From: Turritopsis dohrnii
Lineage: Eukaryota; Cnidaria; Hydrozoa; Anthoathecata; Oceaniidae
Length of the DNA: 64,000 bases
Direction of reading: 5' to 3'
Assembly: GCA_027922465.2 (NCBI GenBank)
Contig: BQMF02000010.1
Span: forward strand, 868,001-932,000
Under the pieces are notes generated by a model, which saw only the letters and a list, made by a program, of their open reading frames with translations, did not search any database and was not told where the DNA came from. How positions within the stretch are numbered: the first letter of the stretch is position 1; each line of letters begins with the position of its first letter. Position numbers and translations under genes: made by a program. Positions 1 to 11,839 of the stretch are shown here, piece by piece.

Positions 1-618
1 TTTTGCGTGAGTTACAGACAAATAAACAAACGGAAAATCGGCTATTAATATATAGACTAGCCGCCAAGGCGGCGTCGCTTGCCGCCCATGTCTACCTGCT
101 CTGTATCACTGTATCAATAAACGTCAAATTTCCTTATAAACGGCTCATACAACTTGGAAAAGATTCGAAGTCATAACCTCTGGTGTTACATCAATCAGTG
201 TTACATTAACTATTTTTCAGGTTTTTCATTATGTCTTACTTATTTTTTTTTTAAAACCAATCGTTGATCAGTACAACAATACACTCAAAACGTAGGAAGA
301 AAAAACTTTAACTTTTTATTAGCTTTTGTTTTATAAAAGTTACGCACTCTAACATGGGTGCTATCAAACAGGTCGAAAATGGTTTTTCTTCTTAAAAAGT
401 TCACACCGGAGGAGAGAAAATAGGCACGTGCTACATGAATAAACTGAATTAAAGAAACGTTCGATCAGAAACGCTTAACAAATAAAAGAAATTAAATTAT
501 TAAAAGAAAAGCAAAAAAACATTTTGTTTCATGACACACCATTAAATAATTTCGCTCTCAACTCGTGACTTACAAACAAACAGACAGACAGACGGAGAAT
601 CAGCTATTAATATGTTCA
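1..618 (+). repeat. Retroelement-like repeat block, copy 1, with two tail sequences
   Basis: A tail with runs of acaaacaaacag followed by 'atcggctattaatatat' lies at 1-53 and again, slightly changed, at about 560-612. The stretch at about 255-540 matches 3455-3755 in order and orientation (shared pieces include 'acaatacactcaaaa', 'attagcttttgtttta', 'acatgggtgct' and 'cacgtgcta'). Tails of this kind often end non-LTR retroelements or SINEs in invertebrates, but no coding part is seen, so the family is not named. Confidence 0.55.
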
Positions 619-2314
619 GCCTGCGTTGTATCACCACCTGCTCCAAATTATTGAACTTAAAACTAGCGATAAGACCTCCTTTGCTGCTGGCTTTATCGCT
701 CACGTTCGTTTCACGGCGGACATTTAAGTTTGCGGACGCGCTAAGGTGCTTCCGTGAAATTTGGTTAAAATTCAATATGGCGGTTAAAGTGGCGCAAATT
801 TTTACCGGGCGCGTAGAGAGGATGCTTCTTCTTTCGTGGCATAATTTATGCGTATTTTTACTGAAATATTCGTTTCCAGGCTTTTATAGTAAAGCATGGT
901 CATGGAACTTCTTAATGTTTGTTTACATTTGGATGCAATGTTGGGAAAACGTAGAAAATGCATCTAATATGTCATATTGATGGAATCCTGAAGGGGTTAG
1001 AGGCAAATTGGAATTTTAACGACATCTAAAGTTTTCCCAGTGTCAAATAAAATGGAAAAGGGCAGAGCACATACAGGAGAAGAAACTACAAAAAACCGCA
1101 TTGACCTGTATTTTTTCTTTTGAAAGTTATTTCCCTTCAAACACCAGGAAGGTTTTGGAATGTCCTACAGACAAAAAAATTGCAGAGTCTCTAACACAGA
1201 GTAAATGAATCTGTCATCAAGACAAAAGTGTGCACATCAGTAAGTTTTCTACTTCATCCATCTAGTTTTCAGTTGTTTTTTTTATATTTTAAGTCTTGGG
1301 GGAGCAACCCAATATAATGTCAACACGTGTGCTTCCAACTCTTCAAAGGTTTGCTTTTATACGAAAAAACATTGTTGATGGATATTGTTAAATTCTGGGT
1401 GAATTGATTCCCTACCCTGTTCACCACACATTCCATACATTCTCCTTTCCAGTGTTGCAAATTCCACACCACATGGTCCTCCAACCTCTGTACTTTTGGT
1501 TTGACAGTGTTAGCAAGAAATTTTGTTCGAAAATATCAAAATTAACAACAATAGTGTCCTTATAAAAAATTTCAATAACATATATGTGAGTTATTCTCAT
1601 TATTGTTTTAGATATGTGGCAAAACAAACTCCATAAACAAACCCATTAACAGCACAGAGTATTTCACACATTACCAAACATGATTAGTCGAATCCTTTTG
1701 TTTTGGAAAATGAGTAACAGGAAATAAAAGAATATTTATTACAATTTCATAATATTCGTTGTAGGAAGTTTATTTATTAAATCTGTGTTTAAGATTTACG
1801 TGTTAGCCTTAATAATCTGTCATTTTGTTCCTTGAATCTAGTTCAGGACACATTTAAATTACATGTATTTTTTCCATTTTTTAAACCTACTGAAAGACAT
1901 TAGAACTAAAGCTTCTGAATTTTTCATGACTTTAGTAACTAAAAGTTTCTTGAAACTTGAAAACATGAAACATGATGACATTAATTTTCTCTTTACACTT
2001 GCTCTTAACCTCATTTCTTACATGCACGTTATTCTTATGCATTTTTACGTATGTCCTTGAAATTGACACTCAAATTATTTCATGGAAAGATATTTGTTTA
2101 ATTACAAAATTCTTATAATTTTTTTGATGATATATAAAAAAATCCAATATTGAAAGTTTCTAGTATGAAGCCTCTAGTTTCATATAAAGTGGTTTCTTAT
2201 TAAAAAGAATATGTGTAACATGGTAATCTATATGCAATATATATGCTTTCTCTGTTTAAATTATTAAGATATTCATTTTATTGCTTATAAATGACTGAGT
2301 ATGTGCTTTGGTTG
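619..2314. other. No gene recognised
   Basis: AT-rich sequence. Open frames are short, unlike any family I know, and without splice-site support. No repeat structure stands out. Confidence 0.5.
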
Positions 2315-2772
2315 GTGTATAAAGTGCATTAAATTTGGCCAGGATCAAATTAAATACCTGGCAATATTGTAAACAATCGCTATTCGTCAAATTAAATCCC
2401 AACCAAATTTAACATAATTTTCCTGTTCGCCAAATTAAACCCCTTTGCAAAAAACGAAAAAAACAGGGTTTTCTCCCAAAAAATACATGTCCTTTACATT
2501 TTTACAATTTCTTTTTTCAATACAAGAAAAACTTTCACATCCTAAAAAATTAATCAATACAAATTGTCTTAATATCTTCTGTTTATTATGCATTTATTCT
2601 GATATTATGAAAATTTTTATCACAGATAAAATAAGTTTTTTTGTGTTGTTCGTCAAATGAAATCCACGCCAAATTTAGCATTTTTGTCCATTCGCCAAAT
2701 TAAATCCTCGCCAAATTTTATGACATTTGCCATTCGCCAAATTAAGTGCATGCCAAATTTTATACACTTAAC
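2315..2772. repeat. TIR element of repeated words (family a)
   Basis: The left end reads 'gtataaagtgcattaaattt' and the right end reads 'ccaaattttatacactta', an imperfect inverted pair. Between them the word 'cgccaaattaaatcc' and its variants recur at about 2388, 2428, 2648, 2692 and 2735. No coding capacity. It looks like a non-autonomous DNA transposon; the transposase class is unknown. See the findings for similar elements at 33.7, 58.5 and 62.7 kb. Confidence 0.6.
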
Positions 2773-3439
2773 GTATATCCCAATGCTGGCCTTTGTACTT
2801 CGACTTGTTATTCATAAAACAACTATATCATCACGTGACCAGCTTGTAGCAGCACTTTTCTGTTTTTTGTTACTTGTTGCGGATACATTAAAATGTATGT
2901 AACCACCTGTTATGCAAAAGTACGATATTGTGTTAGTGTGTTATATTTTATGCAAAATTTTGTATATGTGTAAATATTTCAACTTCAAACTTGAAGCTTT
3001 ATTTGACAATAAAGTTTGCTGATACTTTCCCGCGAAAAACAAAGTTCTCGTCAGAAAATCGCAAAACTTTTCCTTAACCATAATCCTTGGTTACCTACCT
3101 TTCAATTGTATTGCATTACATTCCAGTATACGCAGTATTTTCCCAAATTTAGACGAAAAATTTGGGGTTGGTGTGAGGACTTCGAGAGCTTGCCTCTTGG
3201 TACTTTTGCGAGATTTATCTGATGCACGCGCAATTTCAAATGTTTTCCTATGTCCGCCTTGCACTGCAGAGTTAACGAACGTGCGCTTAATAAATCTGGT
3301 TTGCACGTGAAGAGAAATACGTTCCAGGTGTTTCAAATCTTGCATGTTCTTAACTCAGCCGTTTATTGTCGCGGTCGCATTTAGAATGTCAGCAGACTTT
3401 GTTGCTTTACACAATGCATTCCGAACGTGAACTTCACGT

Positions 3440-4172
3440 GGTTTTTCTTTACGATTTTAAACCAATTAAATATCAGTTTAACAATACACTCAAAATGCAG
3501 AGAGAAAAAACTTTTCAACTTATTATTAGCTTTTGTTTTACGCACTCCAACATGGGTGCTGTCGGAAGTAGGTGAAAAAATGGTTTCTCTTAAAAAGATC
3601 ACAGGGAGGAGAAAAAATGCACGTGCTAAATGAATGAAGTGAATAAAAAACATGTTCGATCAGATTAAAATCGATTAAAAGAAATCGATTAAAAGAAATT
3701 AAGACAACTATGAAGACAAAAACAAAAAAATATTTTGTTTCATGATACTCTTTTTTTACGTATCGGTTTTTAAACATTGTGATTGCTCGAAAAAAAGTTC
3801 ATCTGCCTCAGACAGTCAGGCAAGCGTTAGAATACACTGGTAAACCGAACATGCTGCCACGTTCTGCCACTGCTGCTTTTTGTCCAAACTGTTTAATCAG
3901 TTAATTTCTTTGTATTTAGTTGATGTATTGTTTTCAAAGCCAAGTCAACGTGGAATATAAAACTAACAATAATAATAAAAACAAAACGTTATCTGTACTG
4001 GTTCGCCAGCAAAAAAAAAGTCACGTTCGATTGGGGTTGCAATGTATTTGTTTCGAACTCACGTCGCACACAAAAAAAGAAATAATTTCGCTCACAACTC
4101 AACCTACCATTTTGCGTGACTTACAAACAAACAAACAAACAGACAGACAGAGAATCGGCTATTAATATATAG
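3440..4172 (+). repeat. Retroelement-like repeat block, copy 2
   Basis: Matches 1-618 over about 300 bases (3455-3755) and ends in the same acaaacaaacagacag tail and 'aatcggctattaatatatag' at 4111-4171. Between the shared body and the tail is about 350 bp not seen in copy 1. Most likely two insertions of one non-LTR-type family. Confidence 0.55.
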
Positions 4173-5623
4173 ATAAAGTTCACGTGGGCAAAATCGACGA
4201 TTATGACAATTATTTGACAGATATTTGATTTTTTGGCTCATCCGGTATATTACTGGAGTAGCATATTAATTTGATGCGATTTTCTAGGATGTCTTCTTCT
4301 AAAGTCTCACTTTTTTTGACGATTCATAATGCCTTTTCAGTTAACTATTATCAGTTATTTATTTTCAAAAGCATTTCCAATCACAGAATTAAATTGTACA
4401 GTGCAGTACTTCATATTCGTTGAATTTATTGTGCCCACTATTTAAATAAAAATTTTCATTGTCGTAGGGACTGTTTGAAACATCAGCTTTTTAGTGCAAA
4501 GCTTCTATTTTTTCCAACTTAATAACACTTGCATCACAAAGGTTTTGAATGTATAAAAATATATAAAAATCCACATTCACTAAAGATTCGGACTGAGCGG
4601 TGTGGAATCAGAATGTGCGATCTACTTTCTAGTTAAATTTCCTTATAACAGAATTGAACTAAGTTATCCTAAATTTTTGCGTATTTATTGTGCTAGCAAT
4701 AACATGGATTTGGAAGAAATTTTGGATGAATTTCTTGAGACTGTTTTTCAAAATGCTTGAAATCTACCCAAGCGTAACGAGTAACGTAGTAGTGATTGTT
4801 GCAAAATATTACATAAAAATATTAGATATTAAATAATATTAAATAATATATTACATGTCATTTTCTTTTGTGGCCTCATCAAAGAATTCGAAAATAATTG
4901 TTAATTTTATCTTTTCGAATGTTATATTCAATTTGACAGTAAAATTTAAATCAGCTGAAAATTTGAGATTAATTTCCCGCACGTCAATTGAATTTCGACC
5001 GACCATGTGATTAGTATTAGTAATCGTATGCCTTTTAAGGGATGAATATCGGATGAATAGCCCGAGGTTCATTCTGTCGCTTCTCACAATAGTGAAGGTA
5101 GTGATTGATTATTGATTACAGCAACTTGAAACGTGACAGTTTTCTCTTGTTTCTTTCTCAAACCAAGCATTTTTCTTATAGTAGGTAAAGGACTCTTCTA
5201 TTCAGAAATAAATCCTCTATCTTTCTTAACTATTCAATCGAAAGATATTTTTTGTGAAACACGGGCACTTTTTTTGATTCACCAGGTATATTTTTCCTAC
5301 ATCCACCAAACAAATTATTGCTAAATCCACTTTGACCTTCTGAAGCGAGAAAATCAATTCCGAAGAGATTTCTTCCTGTCAAAATATTTGACAATAAAGT
5401 ATATAAATGGACTCCCTCAATATGATATTTTAGCCAATTTCTCGACAAAGTTCTTTATACAAAGTTTTCATATCAAAGTATTTCCTTGAAAAAGTATTTC
5501 AAATTATTGAGTTATCGTTTCATATGAAGTGAAATGCTTGTCCTTAACAACACTAAGAACTTTTCTAATGATATTTTAACACCGATTTGCATGGCTAAAG
5601 TATAGCCTAATCAACCATCCTTT
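4173..5623. other. No gene recognised; 3' flank of the GPCR gene
   Basis: AT-rich. Short open frames on both strands show no recognisable family. The part nearest 5623 would hold the 3' untranslated region of the GPCR gene. Confidence 0.45.
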
Positions 5624-6577
5624 TTAAAAATGTATCCTGGATGTCGTTTTCAACTTTGAACTTCTCCATAAGATAATAATAGAGTTTACAAAAGAGTTGC
5701 TGTTGAGTATGACATATGAATAATATAAAAGGATTAAATTCTTTTCCCCAGAAATGACTTTAGATGTTTGCAAAGTAATCACTAAAGCATTGAAATATAT
5801 AGTACACAGCAAACAAGTAAGAACTATCACCATTGTAAGAAATAATCTGGAATTGTTGTCGATTTTTGTATGTTTATTTATTTTGAGTTCTTTCTTTCGT
5901 TTTCTTACAAACCACAACATGTGACAGTGCAATAAGGTCAGCAAAAAGGACATACCATACACGAATAACAAATGCACCATCATGAAGAATGTGTCAAATA
6001 GGCGTATCTCCAAAAGGATATTCATGATGAAGAAGGCCACAGATATAGCTGTTGGTGTACAAATAGCAAACATCAGGTAAAAGTAAACAAAATATCGATA
6101 TTGGGATTTCTGTCGGAATTGCGGTTGCGACACTGCAAAGTAACGATCGATGCAAATGAATATTGACAACATCCATGACAGTAGTGCAGGGACATAACAA
6201 AGGGTTGCTGTCACTGCTTCCAGCACACAATGCTCTCGATGAAAGTGGATAAATTCGACTGCGAGAGAAGGATTGGAAATTATTCCAACACTAATATCAA
6301 TAATACTTAACCAGATAAAGTATTTGTTAATTCCTTTTTTTGGCTGTTTGCGTAGTTTATGTATCAACATAGAATTCAATATTATAATTAATAGTGATTC
6401 TATAATACAGCAAATGATATAGACTTTTGTAGTATTTGTGAGTCGATTAGGAAAGAACAACTTGTATTCCCAACATCTCCTTTCTACTGTCAAGAAACTG
6501 TGATGTGTAAGGTTATTCCAAACATGGGAGGTATTCATCGTCTCGATACAGATTTGAAATTTTCCGTTTATTTTCAT
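5624..6577 (-). CDS. Rhodopsin-class (class A) G protein-coupled receptor, orphan
   Basis: Uninterrupted frame of 317 residues with seven hydrophobic segments at roughly 51-74, 86-107, 120-143, 163-185, 195-219, 245-268 and 280-303. The outer N-terminus has N-glycosylation sequons (NTS at 15, NLT at 22, NTT at 48). The DRY motif sits at 144-146 after helix 3, and Cys117 is where the helix 3 disulphide cysteine is expected. Departures from the class: the NPxxY motif of helix 7 reads NSIII (298-302), there is no clear CWxP in helix 6, and the loop between helices 4 and 5 has no cysteine partner. The basic loop RKRKKE follows helix 5. Single-exon receptors of this divergent kind are common in invertebrates. 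The ligand cannot be predicted. Met14 is a possible alternative start. Expected at the plasma membrane. Confidence 0.85.
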   Translation of the reverse strand: MKINGKFQICIETMNTSHVWNNLTHHSFLTVERRCWEYKLFFPNRLTNTTKVYIICCIIESLLIIILNSMLIHKLRKQPKKGINKYFIWLSIIDISVGIISNPSLAVEFIHFHREHCVLEAVTATLCYVPALLSWMLSIFICIDRYFAVSQPQFRQKSQYRYFVYFYLMFAICTPTAISVAFFIMNILLEIRLFDTFFMMVHLLFVYGMSFLLTLLHCHMLWFVRKRKKELKINKHTKIDNNSRLFLTMVIVLTCLLCTIYFNALVITLQTSKVISGEKNLILLYYSYVILNSNSFVNSIIILWRSSKLKTTSRIHF

Positions 6578-7434
6578 GAGAATCTGAAATGGAATGAGTA
6601 TTTGGTAGTAAAATATTCCTTTTGTTAGGATATGCTAGATGTATCACCCAATTGTTTTCTCATTCTTATATAATGCATTCAAATTAGACTGAAAGTACTT
6701 GATCAAATTTCTTTCTTTAATATTTGTTTATATTCCTGCTATTAATGCCTTTTTAGCGTAGAAACGTTGTTGTTTGCACTTCCCTCTGTTAGCGAAGAAA
6801 GTTTTAATTTATAACTTAATTTTTTCTTTATTTTTGGTATATTTCAGCATATATGTCTTCGGCGTTTATAAGCAAGTCAAAAAGATCTTTGCATCATAGT
6901 TTTTTCATAATCAAAAAAAACTTCCTATAAAAAAAAATAATGTTAAAATTAGCACTATATAATGGTCTACAAGCAATAAGATGAGGGAAAGAAAGATGGA
7001 ATAGCGCTGACTCAGTAATCAGAAATAGCAATGGATTAAAAAAACCGCAACAAAAATTACCTACCTGAAAATGTAGAGTAAGCTATGAAAAGCTTTGTTT
7101 TTCTATAAAAATATATATGTGTTTAAATATTAATTATTTGTTTGCTTATTACAAAAATAAACAACAAAAAACAAAAATGAAAACAAAAACTTATTCACAT
7201 ATTTTATGAAAAAAGAAAGAAAAGATAGAAAAAACAAAAACTAAAACTAAAACAGTTATTTGAACAATCTTTACGCCAGGATTGTCGTTCTAACGTCAGA
7301 AGAGGTAGCAACACCCTGGATGTTCTTATGTAGCAAAGTGAAATCAATTAATCATAATGCAAACATTATTCTAACAGATTTCACTCTGCATTTGCTTCCT
7401 TTGCTATATTTTATATTATATCGTCACATGCGTT
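6578..7434. other. No gene recognised; upstream of the GPCR
   Basis: AT-rich, with A-rich runs (about 7140-7250). The GPCR promoter should lie at its left side, but no specific element can be supported. Confidence 0.4.
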
Positions 7435-7995
7435 AACAAGTTTTCTTCAAGGAACAAACAGTGAAATAACTATCCGGTATACTGTCAAAGTCAATGGATA
7501 GTGAGTAACTGAGCATAAATTTGAAACCGTTTTTACCTCCAACAACTTTCTAAGATTAGTTACAAAGAAAGCCATCCACCCGGTAGTTTCATTAAATGGA
7601 ACTAGAACCTTCGAATCATACGGTTATTCAGTTAGTTTAATGGCTTTTTCAAAGTTGAAGGGAAATTAAGCCTTTATCAAAAACTTTTTATATTAGCTGC
7701 AGAAAATTTTACTACACTTATCTAGGGCATCGGAACTGCCGAGAAACATTTTGCGATCTCCTTGCGACCTTGTTTATGCACAAATTCAAGCTCAAACTAC
7801 TTGCATTGGCGATTGGACTGTTGTGTTATCGCTAACGGGAACTTAATCCCTGATGCTTACTTCGATAGCACTACTTCGCTGCAATTATTCATGATAACAT
7901 AAAGTATTCGATACTATCATCTATCAATAAGAACTGAGCACTAGATGTCCATCTAGAATTGTTTGGGCAAACATAGCTATATCTCCATGTTTCGA
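7435..7995 (+). repeat. 561-bp direct repeat, copy 1
   Basis: From 'aacaagttttcttcaagg' to 'ctccatgtttcga' it matches 14724-15286 with, by eye, one substitution and one short A/T-run length change (2 bp). The two copies bracket the BEL/Pao remnant. It lacks TG...CA ends, and no primer site or purine tract lies beside it, so it does not look like an LTR. Confidence 0.9.
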
Positions 7996-8570
7996 CCTTT
8001 TTGAATACCAACCAGCAGCATGTTTAACAGGGGAATTGCATTAACCAACACCAATTGATCATTCTATACCTTGTGGTAAACGGTTGATTCCTCCAGGTCC
8101 TAGGATTATCGAAATAATATTGATAATCTACGAGTTGGAGGTAATAATCATCGTCTATCGTTCTGATTTTCGTTCGAGCGATGTCTTTATCGTGATCTCT
8201 GAAGACACCTGCTCTTCAGACTGTCTTTATAGCGTTTCTTTCTTTGCGCTTCTACAATTCTGCGTTTGTTGATGATGACCCATATTTTTTACTCGGATTT
8301 CAAATCTTGCATGCTCATTTGCATTTTGTTTCTTTTATTCCTAGTTATTGTTTCAGATAAATTATAAGTAAGTAAATAATCTGTTAAGACAACCTTGAAC
8401 ACAATACAACAGCTATCTGAACCTACTGAAACTCACAATCACAATATTCATTTTGTATCAACATATGATTATCTTCTTCCCATGCTGAGATCCGATTTCA
8501 AACAACATCATGTTTTAGGATTTTCATGCATCTCCTCGCCATACAACATGCTAGAGTAATGAAAGTAACT
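7996..8570. other. No gene recognised
   Basis: Sequence between the first 561-bp repeat and the tandem array. A matching 5' LTR for the BEL element was looked for here and not found. Confidence 0.4.
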
Positions 8571-8750
8571 TTCCTGAGTTGCTGTTTTGCAGATTTTTCC
8601 TGAGTTGCCGTTTAGCAGATTTTTCCTGAGTCGCTGTTTAGCTGATTTATCCTTAGTCGCTGTTTAGCAGATTTATCCTGAGTCGCTGTTTAGCAGATTT
8701 TTCCTGAGTCGCTGTTTAGCTGATTTTTCCTGAGTCGCTCTTTAGCTGAA
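8571..8750. repeat. Tandem repeat, about 27-bp unit, six to seven copies
   Basis: The unit 'ttttcctgagtcgctgttta' plus 'gcagat' recurs head to tail with small changes (gttgc/gtcgc, gcagat/gctgat). It lies 5' of the BEL coding region and could belong to its leader or to host DNA. Confidence 0.85.
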
Positions 8751-9135
8751 ACATTCCATGTTACCGCATTCTAAAAAAGACGAGGACATCTGAAATTTTA
8801 ATGGTGTATGGGTATGAAAGTATTTTTCTGAAATTTGTCTGTTCGTGAGTTGGCGTTGAATCCTCTTGGATTGATTGATTTTTCTTTTCGATTTTGCGAG
8901 AGATTGATTTTTTTTACTCTCTATTTAATTTTTTTTTATCTGAGAAGCACATTTTTCTTCATAGAAGTTGGTTCTTTGTTAGTGAAGTTTTTTTTGACAC
9001 ATTTTCGAGTTGATTTCCTTTGTTCTCTTCGGATTCGTACAGAGCACGAGTAGTTTCTCAAAATTTTTTTTGCTAATTTTTTAAGTGAGAAGTTGTTGTT
9101 GTTTTTTGTTTCTGTTGTCTTTTTGTTTTAAAGTT

Positions 9136-9501
9136 ATGGCAGCAACCAATAGGCAACTCAACAAGCGAAAAGGTTTGCGCATGCAATTTAATAAAGTTTT
9201 ATCCAAGGCAAGTGATTATCTAGACGGCGAAAGCGTAACTGAAGCAAAGTTACTAAGTTTCGAAAGTAGTTTGAGAAGAAAGAGTGAGGAGTTGAAAGCG
9301 CTCGATGAAGATATTCAAAATGAGATAGACGAAGAATATGTAGAGAAGGATGTAGAGGAAAGTCTCGAGTTTGTGGAGCCCTTACACGATTTGTTGGCGA
9401 CGATTACAGTAAGGTTGAGTGAGTTGAGGTTGAATAAGAGTGTACACGAGATATCGAGTGAAACAGGTTTTTCGAATGGAAATTCAATGAGCGATCCCTA
9501 A
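9136..9501 (+). pseudogene. BEL gag, N-terminal part
   Basis: The likely start is the Met in MAATNRQLNKRKG; the frame is also open from 9085, but that extension is a poorly conserved hydrophobic run. The part holds charged, coiled-coil-like sequence (about 40-100), as in BEL gag N-termini. The frame is lost at about 9495, just before the conserved gag block that continues in another frame from about 9497. Confidence 0.75.
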
Positions 9502-9532
9502 GTTAGAGATTTCTACTTTTTCAGGTGAACCC

Positions 9533-9997
9533 TTGGAGTGGCAAGGTTTTTGGGATAGGTTTAATCTTTCTGTGAATTGTAATGATCGCGTCCCTGATGT
9601 CGATAAGTTTAACTATCTATTACGTTTTCATTCTGGTAAGGCTTTGTCATGTGTCAAAGGGCTGACCTTGTCATCTGAGAATTATCATCAAGCAATCAAA
9701 TTATTGAGGAATAGGTTTGGCAACCCCCAGGTGTTAATTTCGGCACATATGGACAAACTCATTAAGATTAAGAAAGTAAAAAGTATTGAAAATGTAGAGG
9801 GTTTGAGGAAGTTGTACAATGATGTTGAGACGTGTTTGAGAAATCTTGCTTCATTGGATGTAGAAACGAAGACATACGGTTGTTTGTTGATCTCCCTTTT
9901 GAAGGATAAGCTTCCTGAGGAGATGGTCGTCACTATTTCTAGAGGTTTTGGTGGAGATACTTGGAATTTGGAGAGATTTATGGAGCTTTTGGATTAG
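9533..9997 (+). pseudogene. BEL gag, central capsid-like part (DUF1759-like)
   Basis: Contains the EWQGFWDRF block typical of BEL/Pao gag, followed by the helical region with LISLLKDKLPEE. It ends at a TAG (9995-9997) that lies in frame with the next segment, so this is a nonsense change rather than a natural gene end. Homology starts a little upstream (about 9503), in the same frame. Confidence 0.8.
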
Positions 9998-10000
9998 GAG

Positions 10001-11839
10001 TTGAAGGCTAAGGAAAATTGTTTGTCTTTTTCGAACAGTCGTGGAGGAGAAGTGAGAGAGCATAGGGAACAAACAGTGACGTCAGCTGGTAGTTTGCATG
10101 TTGGAGGTGAGTCAGCGAGACCTAAGTGTGTTTATTGTCAAAAAAATCATTCGTCTTCTCGTTGTGATCGTATCACTGACGTCAACGCTCGTAAGGCCAT
10201 TCTTGAGAGGTTTAAAAAATGTTTTGTTTGTTTGGGTGGAGGTCATATTGCGAGCAAGTGTAGATCTTCTTTTGTTTGTCATAAGTGTGGAAATAAACAT
10301 CACATCTCTATTTGCCCAAAGCCTTCAGGTACTGAAAAAAGTGTGAAAAGTGAAACTGAAAAACTTACATCTTCTTCTTCTTGTAACCATGCTGGCACAA
10401 AAAACGGAATTCTATTGCAGACTGTTTCTTCTAAGGTTTCTTCTTGTCCGAGTGGATCTCTTTTCAATGCTAGACTACTTCTTGATAGTGGATCTCAAAG
10501 GTCTTATATTTCTGAGAAATTACGTCAAAAACTTGACCTTAAGACTATTCGCCAGGAGAGAATTCTCGTTAAACCCTTTGGAAAATCTGAGAAAGTTGCC
10601 CAAACTCTTGATGTTGTTCAGGTTTTCGTACAAGTTGATTTTGAAAAATCCTTTTGCCTCGAAGTAATTTGTTTTTCACATCTGTGTGATCCTTTGACTA
10701 ATCAGAATATCTCTTCCGCCCTTGACAGCTATCCTTCATTGCGGTCTTTGAAACTTGCAGATTCTATCAATTCTTGTTGTGATTTAGATGTTGACATTTT
10801 AGTAGGAGTAGATTACTACCATAATTTTTTTACTGGCAAATTTTTCAGAACGCGTGGAGGGCCTACGGCGAACGAAACTCATTTTGGTTGGGTTCTTAGT
10901 GGAAAGATTTTTTCGGATTCTTCAACTTCGGCCAATGTAGCCCATGTGATGAGATGTGACGTCCAGCGTTGTAGTGCCCCTGTAATCGATGACTTGAGGG
11001 AAGATTTAGAAAGGTTTTGGAAAATCGAAAGTATTCAGGGATCTGAGGATTGTGTGATACATCAGTTTGAAAAGAATATCTGTTTTAATGGCGAGAGATA
11101 TGTGACGAAGCTGCCTTTTCGACCTGACCATCCTCCTCTCGCAGATAATTTTTATGTGAGTAAAAAAAGGTTGAAAAACATGCACGGTAGGTTGTTGAAG
11201 GAAAATTCTGTTGAGAGGTATGATAAAGTGTTTAAGGATTACGAAGAAGACGGTATAATTGAGAGAGTACCTGATAATGAGATAAATGAAGGTGATGTTC
11301 ATTATCTGCCCCATAGGGGTGTTGTTAAGGAGAATCGGGAAACCACTAAGCTGAGAGTTGTATTCGATGCCTCTTGTAAGGTTGAAGGTCCATCCTTGAA
11401 TGATTGTTTGTATCCTGGTCCTAATCTTATTGCTAAAATCTTTGACATTCTTTTGCGTTTTCGGTTATATCCTATTGCTATCTTATCTGACATTAAACAA
11501 GCTTTTCTTCAGATCGAAATTGACCAAAAACATCGTGATTTTTTACGTTTTCTTTGGTATGAGAATCCCTTTGATTCTTTATCTCCTCTTGTCATTTACA
11601 GATTTTTACGTCTTGTTTTTGGCCTTACCAGTTCTCCTTTTATCTTAAATGCTACAGTGCGTCATCATCTTCAAAAGTTTAAAGCAACATATGGCTCCCT
11701 TGTAGAAAAGTTTTTAGATGATCTTTATGTTGACGATTGTTCTTCAGGCTGCTCTGATATTGCCGAGGCTAAAGATTTTTATGAAAATTGCTCGTCAATT
11801 TTGAAGTCGGGTGGATTTTTTTTTGAGGAAATGGGCTAG
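10001..11839 (+). pseudogene. BEL zinc knuckles, protease and reverse transcriptase
   Basis: Zinc knuckle-like motifs are near residues 43 (CX2CX3HX4C), 74 (CX2CX4HX4C) and 93. The aspartic protease motif LLLDSGSQ is near residue 160. The reverse transcriptase has LRVVFDAS, the ILSDIKQAFLQI block and the catalytic YVDD box near residue 578. The frame runs off into a short wrong tail at a T-rich run near 11815-11823; the true continuation is in the next frame. Confidence 0.88.

Noticed and set aside
612..980. 122-codon open frame, plus strand
   Set aside because: Hydrophobic and cysteine/tryptophan-rich in a random manner, starts in the retroelement tail, no family.
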